The notes beneath the pieces were generated by a model. It ran no database searches. It was not told the origin of the DNA and saw nothing but the letters and a program-made list of their open reading frames with translations. A stretch of 64,000 bases of DNA from NCBI RefSeq assembly GCF_004382795.1, contig NZ_SMSG01000004.1, positions 362,382 to 426,381 of the forward strand. Reading direction: 5' to 3'. Source of the DNA: Cumulibacter soli (GTDB lineage: Bacteria; Actinomycetota; Actinomycetes; Mycobacteriales; Antricoccaceae). A program made the position numbers and the translations under genes. Shown here in pieces: positions 16,716 to 26,002 of this stretch. Every line of letters starts with the position of its first letter. The first letter of the stretch is position 1.

Positions 16716-18182
16716 TCATCGCGTGCGAGCAGATTCAACGGCAAGCTCGACGCCCACGACAGCTGGGTCCTCGGGGACTCGCCTGGTCAGTGGGACCACG
16801 CACAGGGCCGCGACAGCGAGTGCGGCGAACGCGACCGCGAGGGTGCGACCCGGATCAGCGGACTGAGCGGCGACAGCGGTTGCCACCGAGATCGCCGCTA
16901 TTCCGCCGATCTGCCGAAACATTCCGCGAAGACCCGAGACGGCGGCGATCTGGTCCGGCGCCAAATGCAGGGTCGCGTTGTTGGCAGCCGGCATCGCCAC
17001 ACCCATGCCGATACCGGTGATGCCGGCGGCGATACTCAGCCACAGGTACGGCGTCACGCCCGCGGCGGGGTATACGGCGATCAGGCATAGTCCTGCGGCC
17101 ACAATGATGATTCCGGCGGCTATCGGGCGCCGATAACCGGTTCGGTGCAGCAGCAACACCGCGATTCCAGTCACCGACACCATCCCGATCGCGCGCAGTG
17201 ACAGCAGCGAGCCCGACTCGAGAGCGCCGAGTCCGTAACGGTCCTGCGCGTACAGCGGGAGCAGCGCGGTCGTACCGATGGCGAAGGCACCGAAGAGCAC
17301 GTTGACCAGGTTCATCGTCGCGAACCCGCGTCCCGCCAGTAGCCGAGGAGGGACGAACGGATGCGGAAAGTTCCGAGTGTGGCGGGCGAACCAGAGGGCT
17401 GCCAGCGCTGCGGTGACGAGCGGCGCCAGGAAGCCGACGCTGAGCAGTTCGACACCATTGCCGACCATCGTGATCGCGAGCATGCCGCAGAGCAACATCG
17501 TCGCCAGTTGAAGGGCACCGATGACATCGAGTGGCTGGCCGGTCCTGGTCGTCGTCTTCGGCAAGAAGATGATGCCAAGGATCAGGGAGGCGATCATCAG
17601 CGGCAGGTTGCAGATGAAGATCGCACGCCACGACCACAGGTGGACGACGACGCCACCGATCACCGGGCCGAGCACCGAACCGATCGAGAAGATACTGGTG
17701 AACAGCCCTAGTGCCTTCGCCCGTCCGGCACCGAATGTCGCGGCCACGATTGCGGTGCCGGTCGGCATGAACGCGCCGCCGCCGACTGCCTGGATGGTGC
17801 GCAGAGCAACCAGGGTGTAGATCGTCGGTGCCAGTCCACACAAGATCGCCATGACGATGTACAGCGACGCTGCGCCGATGAAGACGCGGCGCGGGCCATA
17901 TATATCCGCGATCTTGCCCGCGATAGGCATGACCACAACCTGGGCCAGGTTATAACCGGTGATCGTCCATGCGCCCCATGTGATCGGCGCGTCGAGATCC
18001 TCCTGGATTTGTGAGAGCGCGGTCGCAACGATCGTGGCATCGATGGATGCCGACGCCAGCGACATGGCAACGATGGTGAAGATCAGTTTCCGACGGGGAT
18101 GCGCGGCGTCCGTCAGGCCGGTGCTTACGGGGGAACCATGAGTGGGCGGACTGGACACTTGGTGCCGCGAGGAGGACTTCAC
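16716..18182 (-). CDS. MFS multidrug-type transporter, DHA2 family (14 membrane segments)
   Basis: 488 residues from a GTG at 18182. About 40 polar residues are followed by about 14 hydrophobic segments. Motif A reads GKIADIYGPRRVF between segments 2 and 3, motif C (antiporter) is seen as GSVLGPVIGGVV in segment 5, and segment 1 contains ASIDATIVATALSQI, the D1 motif of the DHA2/EmrB-QacA group. Such proteins export drugs or toxic metabolites by proton antiport. It lies inside the repeat-bounded island but is transcribed separately. A 21-bp palindrome 18 bases upstream of the start suggests its own repressor, whose gene is not adjacent. The start codon is uncertain because the ribosome site is weak. 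Confidence 0.88.
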   Translation of the reverse strand: MKSSSRHQVSSPPTHGSPVSTGLTDAAHPRRKLIFTIVAMSLASASIDATIVATALSQIQEDLDAPITWGAWTITGYNLAQVVVMPIAGKIADIYGPRRVFIGAASLYIVMAILCGLAPTIYTLVALRTIQAVGGGAFMPTGTAIVAATFGAGRAKALGLFTSIFSIGSVLGPVIGGVVVHLWSWRAIFICNLPLMIASLILGIIFLPKTTTRTGQPLDVIGALQLATMLLCGMLAITMVGNGVELLSVGFLAPLVTAALAALWFARHTRNFPHPFVPPRLLAGRGFATMNLVNVLFGAFAIGTTALLPLYAQDRYGLGALESGSLLSLRAIGMVSVTGIAVLLLHRTGYRRPIAAGIIIVAAGLCLIAVYPAAGVTPYLWLSIAAGITGIGMGVAMPAANNATLHLAPDQIAAVSGLRGMFRQIGGIAAISVATAVAAQSADPGRTLAVAFAALAVAALCVVPLTRRVPEDPAVVGVELAVESARTR

Positions 18183-18199
18183 GCCAGAAGGTTAGCCGG

Positions 18200-18220
18200 G
18201 CAAAATTTCGTCTATTTTGC
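18200..18220. promoter_or_regulatory. operator-like palindrome upstream of the DHA2 transporter
   Basis: GCAAAAT and ATTTTGC are separated by seven bases, a perfect 7-bp dyad that is AT-rich in GC-rich surroundings. It lies 18 bases upstream of the transporter start. The geometry fits a TetR- or MarR-type repressor site. Confidence 0.5.
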
Positions 18221-18458
18221 GCCGACTTTGCGCGACATCATGATCACGCGCACCGCCAGTGCAGCAGGCGCTACGCGGGTTGTACGCCGGTGCGCGCGCT
18301 GCGGTGCGTTTCGTCGACGGGCAGACGTCGGACTAGCGTGACGTGATGGCGGACGAGCAATTGAACGTGTTTGGTTAGACGCATCGGGCTCCACGTCGAC
18401 CATCCTGCGTTCAGGATGCTCCCGAGCCGCGCTGGTTTCTGTGCGCCCGAGTCCTGGT

Positions 18459-18662
18459 GCTCAGTTGAATCGCTGGAGGTACTCGACTGTTCGTCGTTCG
18501 GCCGCTAGCGGCGACCCAGCAAACCCCGCACTGCTGAGGTTCTGCGCCATTTGCTTCTCGTTCACGTCCGTGTCCCTCTCCAGCAATGACAATTCATGGG
18601 CTGCACCTCCCGTGAGGTGGACGAGTTCGCGCATCGCGCGCCATTCCGATTGCCATCGTCCG
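18459..18662. repeat. right copy of the 204-bp island-flanking direct repeat
   Basis: Direct repeat of 3001-3204. The outermost 76 bases are identical and the remaining part diverged. Here it is the intact 3' end of the pcaB-like gene. The sequences left of 3001 and left of 18459 are unrelated, so the repeat begins sharply at the end of the gene. Confidence 0.85.
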
Positions 18663-19651
18663 GCCGAGCGATCGGGCTCCTGCACCCCCGCCGCGGCAAC
18701 GTTCGCCAACAGCCCGGGAGCCATCGTGGCCGCCGAGCGAATCGAGATCGCCGCTGCTGAATTACGCTTGGGCGGCATCGGCGATGACGTACTCCGACCC
18801 GACTGATCCTCATCGCCGATCACCACCTCGTCCACCTCGTGCGAGGCCATCGCTGCGACGTCCGTGGCAATCTTGGCGCATGCGTTGATCGTCTGGACGC
18901 ACGCGGAGGCCACCTGCAGTACACGTGAGCGATCGTTATGCCACGACGTACGTGGCGCCTCTAACTCCAAGACCTCCGCCACATCGGCGACGAGACCGCG
19001 CGGATGAGGTCCCATGTCTGCTAGGTCGTCCGTCGGTCCGCCCAGTTGCACGGCCAGAGATTCCCGCGCCCGCCCTAACTCGGACACGGTATGCTCCAGA
19101 CCCTCGATCCACTGACATACCTGCCAGCCGTATGTCGTCGGGGCCGCCGGTCGTCCCGGGAGGCGTGCCAGCATCGGAGTAGCTGCGTGCCGTTCGGCAA
19201 CGCGCGACAACCGACCAATCACCGTGGCGATGCGCGGCCCGATCACGTCGAGGGCTCTCCCGTGCATCATCGAGAACGCCGTATCAATGCAATCCTGGCT
19301 GGACAGTCCGTGGTGCACGAGACCGGCGAGGGCCGGAGTCACGGCCGCTCTGATCGCCTCAACGACCGCAATAACAGGAGTCGCGGCTTGCTCAGCGCGT
19401 GAGCCGATCCGTAACGAGCCCATATCGATGCTCGCAGTGGCATCCTCAATTAGGTTGGCCGCTTCCTGAGGAATAATCCCGTGATTCGCCTGTGCGGCCA
19501 TGACTACGGCCTCGAACGTAATTACGGCACGCACGAAAGCGCCATCGGTGAGTTCCCGATCAACCTCGGCGTCGCCCGACATCGAGTCGAAGATTCCGCC
19601 GGATGGGAATTGCCCGGGCAGTCCTGAAACGTGATTATGACTAGAAGTCAC
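18461..19651 (-). CDS. pcaB: fumarase/aspartase-superfamily lyase, 3-carboxy-cis,cis-muconate cycloisomerase-like
   Basis: 396 residues from a GTG at 19651 with AAGGAG about 10 bases upstream. The N-terminus has GGIFDSMSGDAEVDRELTDG; the middle has GLVHHGLSSQDCIDTAFSM, the TS-x-D equivalent with the catalytic-helix residues; and the signature loop is RSTSSPMPPKRNSA near residue 285. Family members form or break C-N or C-O bonds by beta-elimination. PcaB lactonises 3-carboxymuconate in protocatechuate breakdown. No other pca genes are nearby, so adenylosuccinate-lyase-like chemistry on another substrate is possible. Its 3' end is duplicated at 3001, at the far side of the island. Confidence 0.7.
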   Translation of the reverse strand: MTSSHNHVSGLPGQFPSGGIFDSMSGDAEVDRELTDGAFVRAVITFEAVVMAAQANHGIIPQEAANLIEDATASIDMGSLRIGSRAEQAATPVIAVVEAIRAAVTPALAGLVHHGLSSQDCIDTAFSMMHGRALDVIGPRIATVIGRLSRVAERHAATPMLARLPGRPAAPTTYGWQVCQWIEGLEHTVSELGRARESLAVQLGGPTDDLADMGPHPRGLVADVAEVLELEAPRTSWHNDRSRVLQVASACVQTINACAKIATDVAAMASHEVDEVVIGDEDQSGRSTSSPMPPKRNSAAAISIRSAATMAPGLLANVAAAGVQEPDRSAGRWQSEWRAMRELVHLTGGAAHELSLLERDTDVNEKQMAQNLSSAGFAGSPLAAERRTVEYLQRFN

Positions 19652-19787
19652 CGACTATCGTCTCCTTCGGCATTGCAGCCATTCGTCGGTAGGCGTACAT
19701 GTCCGGCGTCCTGCGCGAGCCTTATCGGCATAGTCCGATCGCCGATCTGCCCATCCCGTGTTTCAGCGGAACCAAGAAGGTTGTGGA

Positions 19788-20387
19788 TCAGCCCACCGCT
19801 CGACGGCCGGCGAAGGCACGCCCCAACGTGACCTCATCGGCGTACTCCAGGTCGCCGCCGACTGGCAGCCCGCTGGCTAGCCGAGTCACGCGCAGACCCA
19901 TCGGAGCCAGCATCCGCACCAAATAGGTCGCTGTCGCTTCGCCTTCGAGGTTGGGGTCCGTGGCGATGATGATCTCTTCGATCGAGGGGCTCTGTAGTCT
20001 CGCCATCAACTCGCTCATCCGCAACTGGTCGGGACCGACGCCGTTCACCGGATCGATCGCTCCGCCCAGCACGTGGTAGCGGCCACGGAACTCATGAGTG
20101 CGTTCGATTGCCGCGACGTCTTTCGATTCCTCGACAACGCAAATGACATTCTCGGACCGTTTCGGGTCACGACAGATACGGCACACGTCCTCTTCGCTGA
20201 CGTTTCCGCAAGTAATGCAGAAGCGCACCTCATCCTTCACCCGCCGCAACGCGTCCATCAATTCGACGATCTGTTCACCGTCGACCGTGAGCAGGTGAAA
20301 GGCGATCCGTTGTGCACTTTTAGGCCCGACGCCCGGCAGTCGGCCGAGCTCGTCGATCAACTGCTGGACGGCGCCCTCGAAGGCCAC
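19788..20387 (-). CDS. recR: recombination mediator protein RecR
   Basis: 199 residues, the standard length. An N-terminal helix-hairpin-helix ([20 protein letters not shown]) is followed by a four-cysteine zinc finger (Cys57, 60, 69, 72: FCITCGN...CRIC). The Toprim domain runs from about residue 78 ([15 protein letters not shown]) through [19 protein letters not shown], and the C-terminal region follows. It helps load RecA on gapped DNA with RecO and RecF. The GTG start directly abuts the TAA of ybaB, so the two are translated as a unit. The order dnaX-ybaB-recR is widely conserved. Confidence 0.97.
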   Translation of the reverse strand: MAFEGAVQQLIDELGRLPGVGPKSAQRIAFHLLTVDGEQIVELMDALRRVKDEVRFCITCGNVSEEDVCRICRDPKRSENVICVVEESKDVAAIERTHEFRGRYHVLGGAIDPVNGVGPDQLRMSELMARLQSPSIEEIIIATDPNLEGEATATYLVRMLAPMGLRVTRLASGLPVGGDLEYADEVTLGRAFAGRRAVG

Positions 20388-20720
20388 TTACAGGCCTGGG
20401 AGGCCGAGGCCGCCCATGCCGCCGGTGAGGCCGCCCATCTTCTGCTGCGTAAGTTCGGCAGCCCGCGCGGTCGCGTCTCGAACCGCTGCCACGACGAGAT
20501 CCTGCAGCGATTCGACGTCCTCGGGGTCGACAACCGTAGGATCAATCTCCACACCGACGATGTCCGACGTACCGGTCATCTGGACTTTCACCAGGCCGCC
20601 ACCGGCGGACCCTTCGACCTTCGCCTGCGCCAGTTCTTCCTGCGCCCGCGCCAAGCCTTCCTGCATCTGCTGGGCCTGCTGCAGAATCGCGCCCATGTCG
20701 GGCATGCCTTCGGGCTGCAT
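20388..20720 (-). CDS. ybaB: YbaB/EbfC family nucleoid-associated protein
   Basis: 110 residues. The start [30 protein letters not shown] is the usual Met/Gln-rich helix. The [44 protein letters not shown] core matches the family, and a Gly/Met-rich tail follows. It is a small dimeric DNA-binding protein whose position between dnaX and recR is typical. Confidence 0.95.
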   Translation of the reverse strand: MQPEGMPDMGAILQQAQQMQEGLARAQEELAQAKVEGSAGGGLVKVQMTGTSDIVGVEIDPTVVDPEDVESLQDLVVAAVRDATARAAELTQQKMGGLTGGMGGLGLPGL

Positions 20721-20794
20721 GTGGTCTCCTCCGCGTCTGGTGTGGGGCGGCTTCTAGGGTAGTCGTTCGGCAGCGCTCGCGGACGCGGTGCTAC

Positions 20795-23323
20795 CTACTG
20801 CTCAACGATCTCTTCGGCACCGAGTTCATCGCGAAGCAGGTTCACCGCCGCCTGGCCCGGATCGAGCCCAGCGCGCGGGTCCGTCACCGATTCATCCTCG
20901 GGATCTGCGGAGTAGTCGTCTTCGTCATCCGCCGGCGGCGCATCAGGACTTTCAGCGTCCGCCCCGCCCGCGCCTTGCGGCGGCGCGCCATCAGTTACCT
21001 GAATCGCCCACGTAACCCCGAGTACGTCGTGCAAGGCGCCCTTCAGCGCGTCGTGCTGCTGGGAGAGACGTCGTACCAACGCCGGTGGCGTCGTGATGAT
21101 GAGTGTGTTTTCGCGTACGGAGACAGGCGTCGCGGCCTCGACCAGCGCGGCTCCGGCGCGACTGCTGCGTTTGACGACATCGACGACTACACGCCACTGA
21201 CGTCGTACTTCGGCCACATCGAATGCGCCGGACCCGGCGGACGCCGGTGCCGGTGGCGTTGTTTGCGGAGCGGATGCCGCTGTATCCGATGCGGGAACCG
21301 AGGCCGCTAGGGCGGACGCGGTTCGCTCAGACACAACGGGCGGCACCGGAGGCCGTTCCGGCTCCGTGCGATCGGTCGCTGCGGACTGTACGGCGGGGCC
21401 AGCGGTTTCCGATCCGCCCGTCGACGGCGCTACGGCGACCTCCCTCGACTGCTCGGCGACGTCCCGCACCGAGTTGGACGAGTCCGGTGCGGCAGTCTCG
21501 GTGGCCTTGAAATCGGATTGCTCCGCGGGCGAGTCGGCGTCGTCGCCACTCGCTACGGGTTGCTGCGAGCGACCCGATCCGGGCACCTTCACCTCCGGCC
21601 AGCCGGAGCCGGCAGCAGGCTCAGTCGCCGGCTGCGGCGACACCGCGGGAGCCGCCCCACCAGTGGGCTGTGCACCGCGTGGGTCGCGGGCGACCGGGCG
21701 CGATTCCTGCCGAGGCGACGACGGCCGTTCGGCCGGTTGCTCTGCACGACGGGTACCGCTTCGCGGTGCCGGACCAGGGTCGTTGCCAGGTTCGGCCTGG
21801 GCAGTCTGAGAACGCTCTGGATCGAGTTGCGTGTCGCCCGGGTCGCGTCGCTTCGCGGCGTCGGCGCGCGAGGGATCGGGCTGTGCTGTTTCGTCCCGCG
21901 ATGCGGAGTTCGGTGGCACGCTCACCGAATCGCTGGGCTCCGAGCCAGCGCCGGACGGCGTGCCGGCGGAACTCGGCGCCTGATGACCGGACGCTGGAAT
22001 CTCACTGCTGGGCTCGGGGCCCTGCGGCGTCGGCGCGCGCCCAGCGGCGAGTTCGGCTTCGGCTCGCTGACGCGGAGTCAAACCGTCGGCAGATGCGGCC
22101 ACTCGCACCCGGCCCCTTGGGGAATCGCCTGCTGACCCGCTGCCTGGGGTCGGCACACCGCCGATCTCCATCCGGCGTTCCAGCCGTTCGATCCGCTGGG
22201 TCATCGACGCCGCGTCATCGCCGACCGCAGGCAGCAGCATCCGCGCACAGATCAGCTCGAGGCCCAACCGCGGCGCCGTCGTACCGCGCATTTCGGTGAG
22301 TCCGACGTGCACGATGTCCGCGAGTCGCGAGAGTGTCGACAGGCCTAGCCGACTGGCCTGATCGACCAACCGCTCGAGGTGGTCGACGGGCGCGTCGATG
22401 AGGCCTTTCTCGCCAGCGTCTGGCACTGCTGCGATCAGAATCAGATCGCGCAGCCGATCGAGTAGGTCTGCGCCGAACCGTCTCGGATCGTGTCCCGCAT
22501 CAATGAGACGGTTCACCGTCCCGAACACGGTCGCGCCGTCCGCCACGCCGACCGCTTCGACCATGTCATCTAGCAGCGCCGCATCGGTTACCCCAAGCAG
22601 CGCTAGCGCTTCTTCGTACGTGATGCCGTCCGGCCCGGCGCCGGCAATGAGTTGATCCAGCAATGACTGCGAATCGCGCACCGAACCACCGCCGGCGCGA
22701 ACCACGAGCGGCAGGACGGCGGCGCCTACCTGAACGCCCTCTGCCGCGCAGTTGCGCTCAAGCAGGTCACGCATCGCGGCCGGCGGCACCAGACGGAACG
22801 GGTAGTGGTGGGTGCGAGAACGGATCGTCGCGAGCACCTTGTCCGGCTCGGTGGTCGCGAAGATGAACACAACCGACTCCGGCGGCTCCTCGACGACCTT
22901 CAGCAGCGCATTGAAGCCTTGATTCGAGACCATGTGGGCCTCGTCAATGATGTAGATCTTGTAGCGGCTCTGCACCGGAAGTTGGAATGCGCGCTCACGT
23001 AGTTCGCGAGCATCATCGACGCCGCCGTGCGACGCGGCATCGATTTCGATCACGTCGATATTGCCGGCGCCGTCCGGGGCGAGATCGATACAGGACTGGC
23101 AGGCACCGCATGGGTGCGAGGTCGGGCCCTGCTCACAGTTCAGCGAGCGAGCGAGAATGCGTGCCGACGACGTCTTTCCGCACCCGCGTGGTCCGGAAAA
23201 GAGATAGGCGTGGTTGATGCGGCCGGAGTCGACCGCGGTCATCAGCGGGCCGGTGACATGCTCCTGTCCGACCACCTCCGCGAACGTCGCCGGGCGGTAC
23301 TTCCGGTAGAGCGCTAGCGCCAT
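20795..23323 (-). CDS. dnaX: DNA polymerase III subunits gamma/tau
   Basis: 842 residues. The N-terminal AAA+ clamp-loader domain has MALALYRKYRPATFAEVVGQEHV, Walker A GPRGCGKTS (44-52), four zinc cysteines (63, 72, 75, 78), Walker B YIIDEAHMVS and the sensor-1 region FATTEPDKV. The gamma-type domain II/III follows to about residue 370. A very long disordered Pro/Ser/Ala/Glu-rich linker occupies about 385-690. Residues about 695-780 (FDVAEVRRQW...VTWAIQV) form a folded C-terminal domain that probably binds the polymerase. The long linker is common in actinobacteria. It is the first gene of dnaX-ybaB-recR. Confidence 0.97.
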   Translation of the reverse strand: MALALYRKYRPATFAEVVGQEHVTGPLMTAVDSGRINHAYLFSGPRGCGKTSSARILARSLNCEQGPTSHPCGACQSCIDLAPDGAGNIDVIEIDAASHGGVDDARELRERAFQLPVQSRYKIYIIDEAHMVSNQGFNALLKVVEEPPESVVFIFATTEPDKVLATIRSRTHHYPFRLVPPAAMRDLLERNCAAEGVQVGAAVLPLVVRAGGGSVRDSQSLLDQLIAGAGPDGITYEEALALLGVTDAALLDDMVEAVGVADGATVFGTVNRLIDAGHDPRRFGADLLDRLRDLILIAAVPDAGEKGLIDAPVDHLERLVDQASRLGLSTLSRLADIVHVGLTEMRGTTAPRLGLELICARMLLPAVGDDAASMTQRIERLERRMEIGGVPTPGSGSAGDSPRGRVRVAASADGLTPRQRAEAELAAGRAPTPQGPEPSSEIPASGHQAPSSAGTPSGAGSEPSDSVSVPPNSASRDETAQPDPSRADAAKRRDPGDTQLDPERSQTAQAEPGNDPGPAPRSGTRRAEQPAERPSSPRQESRPVARDPRGAQPTGGAAPAVSPQPATEPAAGSGWPEVKVPGSGRSQQPVASGDDADSPAEQSDFKATETAAPDSSNSVRDVAEQSREVAVAPSTGGSETAGPAVQSAATDRTEPERPPVPPVVSERTASALAASVPASDTAASAPQTTPPAPASAGSGAFDVAEVRRQWRVVVDVVKRSSRAGAALVEAATPVSVRENTLIITTPPALVRRLSQQHDALKGALHDVLGVTWAIQVTDGAPPQGAGGADAESPDAPPADDEDDYSADPEDESVTDPRAGLDPGQAAVNLLRDELGAEEIVEQ

Positions 23324-23443
23324 CTCTCACCTCTGATCAGCCTCGTCCGTCCCCGCGAGCCTAGTCGGTGGCTCGGACAACGCGCGGGCGTGGCGGGCGG
23401 TTGGGCGCAGCGGCCGACGCGGCACTGAGCTGCTACACGAAGG

Positions 23444-23530
23444 GACCCCTCGCGCACCCGCCAGAGCCCGCTTATCCTTGCTGCCTTCCGGCCCTGGGGA
23501 GGTTCACAGGGTGACGCCACACGAGGGGTC
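23444..23530 (-). ncRNA. ffs: signal recognition particle RNA, small bacterial type
   Basis: Read on the minus strand, the sequence folds into one long hairpin closed by GACCCCTCG and CGAGGGGTC. The conserved apical domain is present: CCTGTGAA...CCAGGGCCGGAAGGCAGCAAGG, with the GGAA tetraloop and the symmetric internal loop bound by Ffh. Its place just upstream of dnaX is usual in actinobacteria. The ends are set by the terminal stem and may be a few bases off. Confidence 0.9.
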
Positions 23531-23648
23531 GATCAGCAATAGTACGCGAGTGCAGCCACGCCCGCCTCAGCAAGGGCCGTTACCTTTCCCACGGCTGTCG
23601 CAACGCAACATCACCGAACGCATTCAGTGAGGCCAGGCCGGACGCCGC

Positions 23649-24140
23649 CTACTTTCCCCACTCGCCGGGCGGGCCTATGACCAACAGCACCGACACGATC
23701 GCGACAACGATGACGACCACCAGAATCGCGAACGGCACCGGATTGCGCAGACCCCAGCGCAACGCACGGTCGATCACTGACCCGTCGCGTGGATCATCAC
23801 TCGCCTCGGTACGCCACCCACCGGTCAACAGCCCGCGGCGCTCCAGCGAGCGATCCAGTGGCAGCGTCCCAAAGGGCACGATAGCCATCGCGACTGCACC
23901 AACGATGCGAGCGAGCGGCCAGCGCTGATTCAGCCCGACAATCAACGCAGTTGCGGCATATGCGACGAACGCGGTCCCGTGGATCAACCCGAATGGAAAC
24001 ACCAGCGCGTCGAAGTCGAAGACGTACTTGCCAACCATGCCGATAATCAGCAACGCCCAGGTGATCATTTCGGCGACCGAGACGATGCGGTATGCGCGTT
24101 GCGGGCTGAAGGCAGTCTGGGGCGGCACGGTGGTCGTCAC
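23649..24140 (-). CDS. DUF3817-family integral membrane protein
   Basis: 163 residues from a GTG at 24140. FSPQRAYRIVSVAEMITWALLIIGMVGKY begins the DUF3817 domain, and the conserved FPFGLIHGTAFVAYAATAL segment follows. There are three to four membrane helices in the first 110 residues and one more near the C-terminus. Between helices 3 and 4 lies a charged loop (LERRGLLTGGWR). The function of the family is unknown; it is common in actinobacteria. No operon partner is evident: it is transcribed away from gcdH and toward ffs. Confidence 0.85.
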   Translation of the reverse strand: MTTTVPPQTAFSPQRAYRIVSVAEMITWALLIIGMVGKYVFDFDALVFPFGLIHGTAFVAYAATALIVGLNQRWPLARIVGAVAMAIVPFGTLPLDRSLERRGLLTGGWRTEASDDPRDGSVIDRALRWGLRNPVPFAILVVVIVVAIVSVLLVIGPPGEWGK

Positions 24141-24274
24141 CCCTACAGGTTATGCGGCGTACGACGGAATGGCCCGCCGCGGGAATAGATGTCGCTCACC
24201 CAGCCGTGGCCTACCCGCCACTAGACGTTTGGCAGGATGTCAGCATTCCGATCCCTGCGCCATTGGAGAATCCC

Positions 24275-25465
24275 GTGAGCCTCAAGCCGCGCGCCGCCGC
24301 ACCCGCCCCGACCGACCTGCTTGGCCTCACCGAGCAGTTGGACGCCGAAGAACTAGCGATCCGCAGCACCGTTCGGACCTGGGTAGAAGACCGGATCACC
24401 CCGTACGCCGGCCAATGGTTCGAAGACGGCGTGTTCCCCGAGGACCTCATTCCTGAGATCGGCGAGATGGGCCTCCTCGGTATGCACCTCGAGGGCTACG
24501 ACTGCGCTGGTCTCAACGCGACGAACTACGGATTGGCGTGCCTGGAGCTAGAAGCCGGAGACTCGGGTCTGCGCTCGTTTGTATCGGTACAAGGTTCGCT
24601 GGCGATGTTTCCGATCTGGGCGTACGGCTCCGAAGAGCAGAAACAGCAGTGGCTGCCCGATATGGCCGCCGGGCGCGCGATCGGTTGCTTCGGGCTGACC
24701 GAACCCGACCACGGCTCCGATCCGGCACATATGGCTACCCGAGCCGTCCGCGATGGCTCCGACTGGGTGATCAACGGCTCGAAGATGTGGATCACCAACG
24801 GACCGATCGCGCACGTCGCGGTCGTGTGGGCGATGACCGACGAAGGAATCCGCGGGTTCATCGTACCGACCGACACGAAGGGATTCACCGCCAACGAGGT
24901 CAAGCACAAGGGTTCGCTGCGGATGAGCAAGACCGGCGAATTGGTGTTCGACAACATGCGGCTTCCGGCCGACGCCGTACTCCCCGAAGTCACGGGCCTG
25001 CGCGGACCGCTCTCGTGCCTGAGCGAAGCACGGTTCGGCATCTTGTTCGGCGCTCTCGGTGCCGGCCGCTCGTGCTTCGAAACCGCGTTGGACTACTCGA
25101 AGTCTCGGGTACAGTTCGGCCGCCCGATCGGTGGATTCCAGTTGACGCAGCAAAAGTTGGCCGGAATGGCAATGGACCTCGCCAAGGGCGAACTGCTCGC
25201 GCTACACCTCGGTCGGCTCAAGGATTCCGAGCGTGGCCTCGCAGCGGAGCAGGTCTCCTTCGGCAAGTTGAACAACGTCCGGGTCGCGATCGATGCGGCC
25301 CGCACCTCCCGCACGATCCTCGGCGGTAACGGCATCAGCCATGAGTACCCGATTATGCGGCACTCTGCGAATCTGGAATCGGTGCTGACCTACGAAGGCA
25401 CCGAGGAAGTACACACCTTGGTGCTTGGCCAGTTGCTCACCGGCCAGAGCGCGTTCGCGAATTAG
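24275..25465 (+). CDS. gcdH: acyl-CoA dehydrogenase, glutaryl-CoA dehydrogenase type
   Basis: 396 residues from the GTG at 24275, preceded by TTGGAG; the longer frame to 24152 overlaps the divergent promoter area. The three acyl-CoA dehydrogenase domains are clear: an N-terminal helical domain, a central beta domain with GCFGLTEPDHGSDPAHM and WITNGPIAHV, and a C-terminal domain. ILGGNGISHEYPIMRHSANLESVLTYEGTEEVHTLVLG carries the catalytic Glu in YEGT and is typical of the glutaryl-CoA branch. The enzyme would convert glutaryl-CoA to crotonyl-CoA in lysine/tryptophan or aromatic breakdown, using FAD and ETF. It is a single gene ended by a hairpin. Confidence 0.85.
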   Translation: MSLKPRAAAPAPTDLLGLTEQLDAEELAIRSTVRTWVEDRITPYAGQWFEDGVFPEDLIPEIGEMGLLGMHLEGYDCAGLNATNYGLACLELEAGDSGLRSFVSVQGSLAMFPIWAYGSEEQKQQWLPDMAAGRAIGCFGLTEPDHGSDPAHMATRAVRDGSDWVINGSKMWITNGPIAHVAVVWAMTDEGIRGFIVPTDTKGFTANEVKHKGSLRMSKTGELVFDNMRLPADAVLPEVTGLRGPLSCLSEARFGILFGALGAGRSCFETALDYSKSRVQFGRPIGGFQLTQQKLAGMAMDLAKGELLALHLGRLKDSERGLAAEQVSFGKLNNVRVAIDAARTSRTILGGNGISHEYPIMRHSANLESVLTYEGTEEVHTLVLGQLLTGQSAFAN

Positions 25466-25554
25466 CCAGTTCACAAGTTGCACCACGGCGAACTTGAGCA
25501 GCGCCGATGGCCGCCAGCCAGCATCCAGCACACCGCTGCCCCGTAGGCAACGAA

Positions 25555-25598
25555 GCGGTGGGCAATACCCCTCGTTGATGAGGGATACCACCCACCGC
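25555..25598. terminator. hairpin between convergent genes
   Basis: GCGGTGGG and CCCACCGC close a nested stem (CCCTC/GAGGG) between the ends of gcdH and the DUF35 gene. Likely terminator for one or both strands. There is no strong T-tract. Confidence 0.55.
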
Positions 25599-25615
25599 GT
25601 CCGGTGAGTCGCTAT

Positions 25616-26002
25616 TTACGCGGGGACGGCGTACGGCAGGGGCTCGCCGCCTTCAGGAGCGGCAAATCGGATCTGCAGCGGCAGTCCGACCTTCAGGTCT
25701 CCGGTGGAGACATCCTGCAATTGCATACGGATCCACGGGCCCTCGTCGAGCTCGACGATCGCGACCGGTAACTCGGACTGACCCCGTCGGTTGATCACGG
25801 CGTACGACGCGAGCGTCGCACGACCAGAGGCCTCCGACCAGCTGAGCTCGGTGCTCTGGCAGCGCGGGCAGGTACTGATCTGCGGCGCGAAAAGGTGGCC
25901 CTGCGGACACTGGTGCACCAGCAGTCGGCCTTCAGCAGCGGCGTCAAAGAACGCAGCCGATGCGTCGTCTCGCTGCACGGGCAGCATGTTCTCGGCGGAC
26001 AT
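25616..26002 (-). CDS. DUF35 zinc-ribbon/OB-fold protein (acyl-CoA binding partner of the adjacent thiolase-like protein)
   Basis: 128 residues. The ATG at 26002 overlaps the thiolase stop (TGATG) and has AGGAGG at good spacing; the GTG one codon earlier is too close. The N-terminal rubredoxin-like zinc ribbon has HQCPQGHLFAPQISTCPRC, with three Cys and a His-rich replacement of one ligand position (C-x2-G-H...C-x2-C). An OB fold with SYAVINRRGQSELPVAIVELDEGPWIRMQL follows. Such proteins bind acyl-CoA and act with SCP2-type thiolases or aldolases, for example ChsH2 with Ltp2 in steroid side-chain degradation. Confidence 0.85.
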   Translation of the reverse strand: MSAENMLPVQRDDASAAFFDAAAEGRLLVHQCPQGHLFAPQISTCPRCQSTELSWSEASGRATLASYAVINRRGQSELPVAIVELDEGPWIRMQLQDVSTGDLKVGLPLQIRFAAPEGGEPLPYAVPA

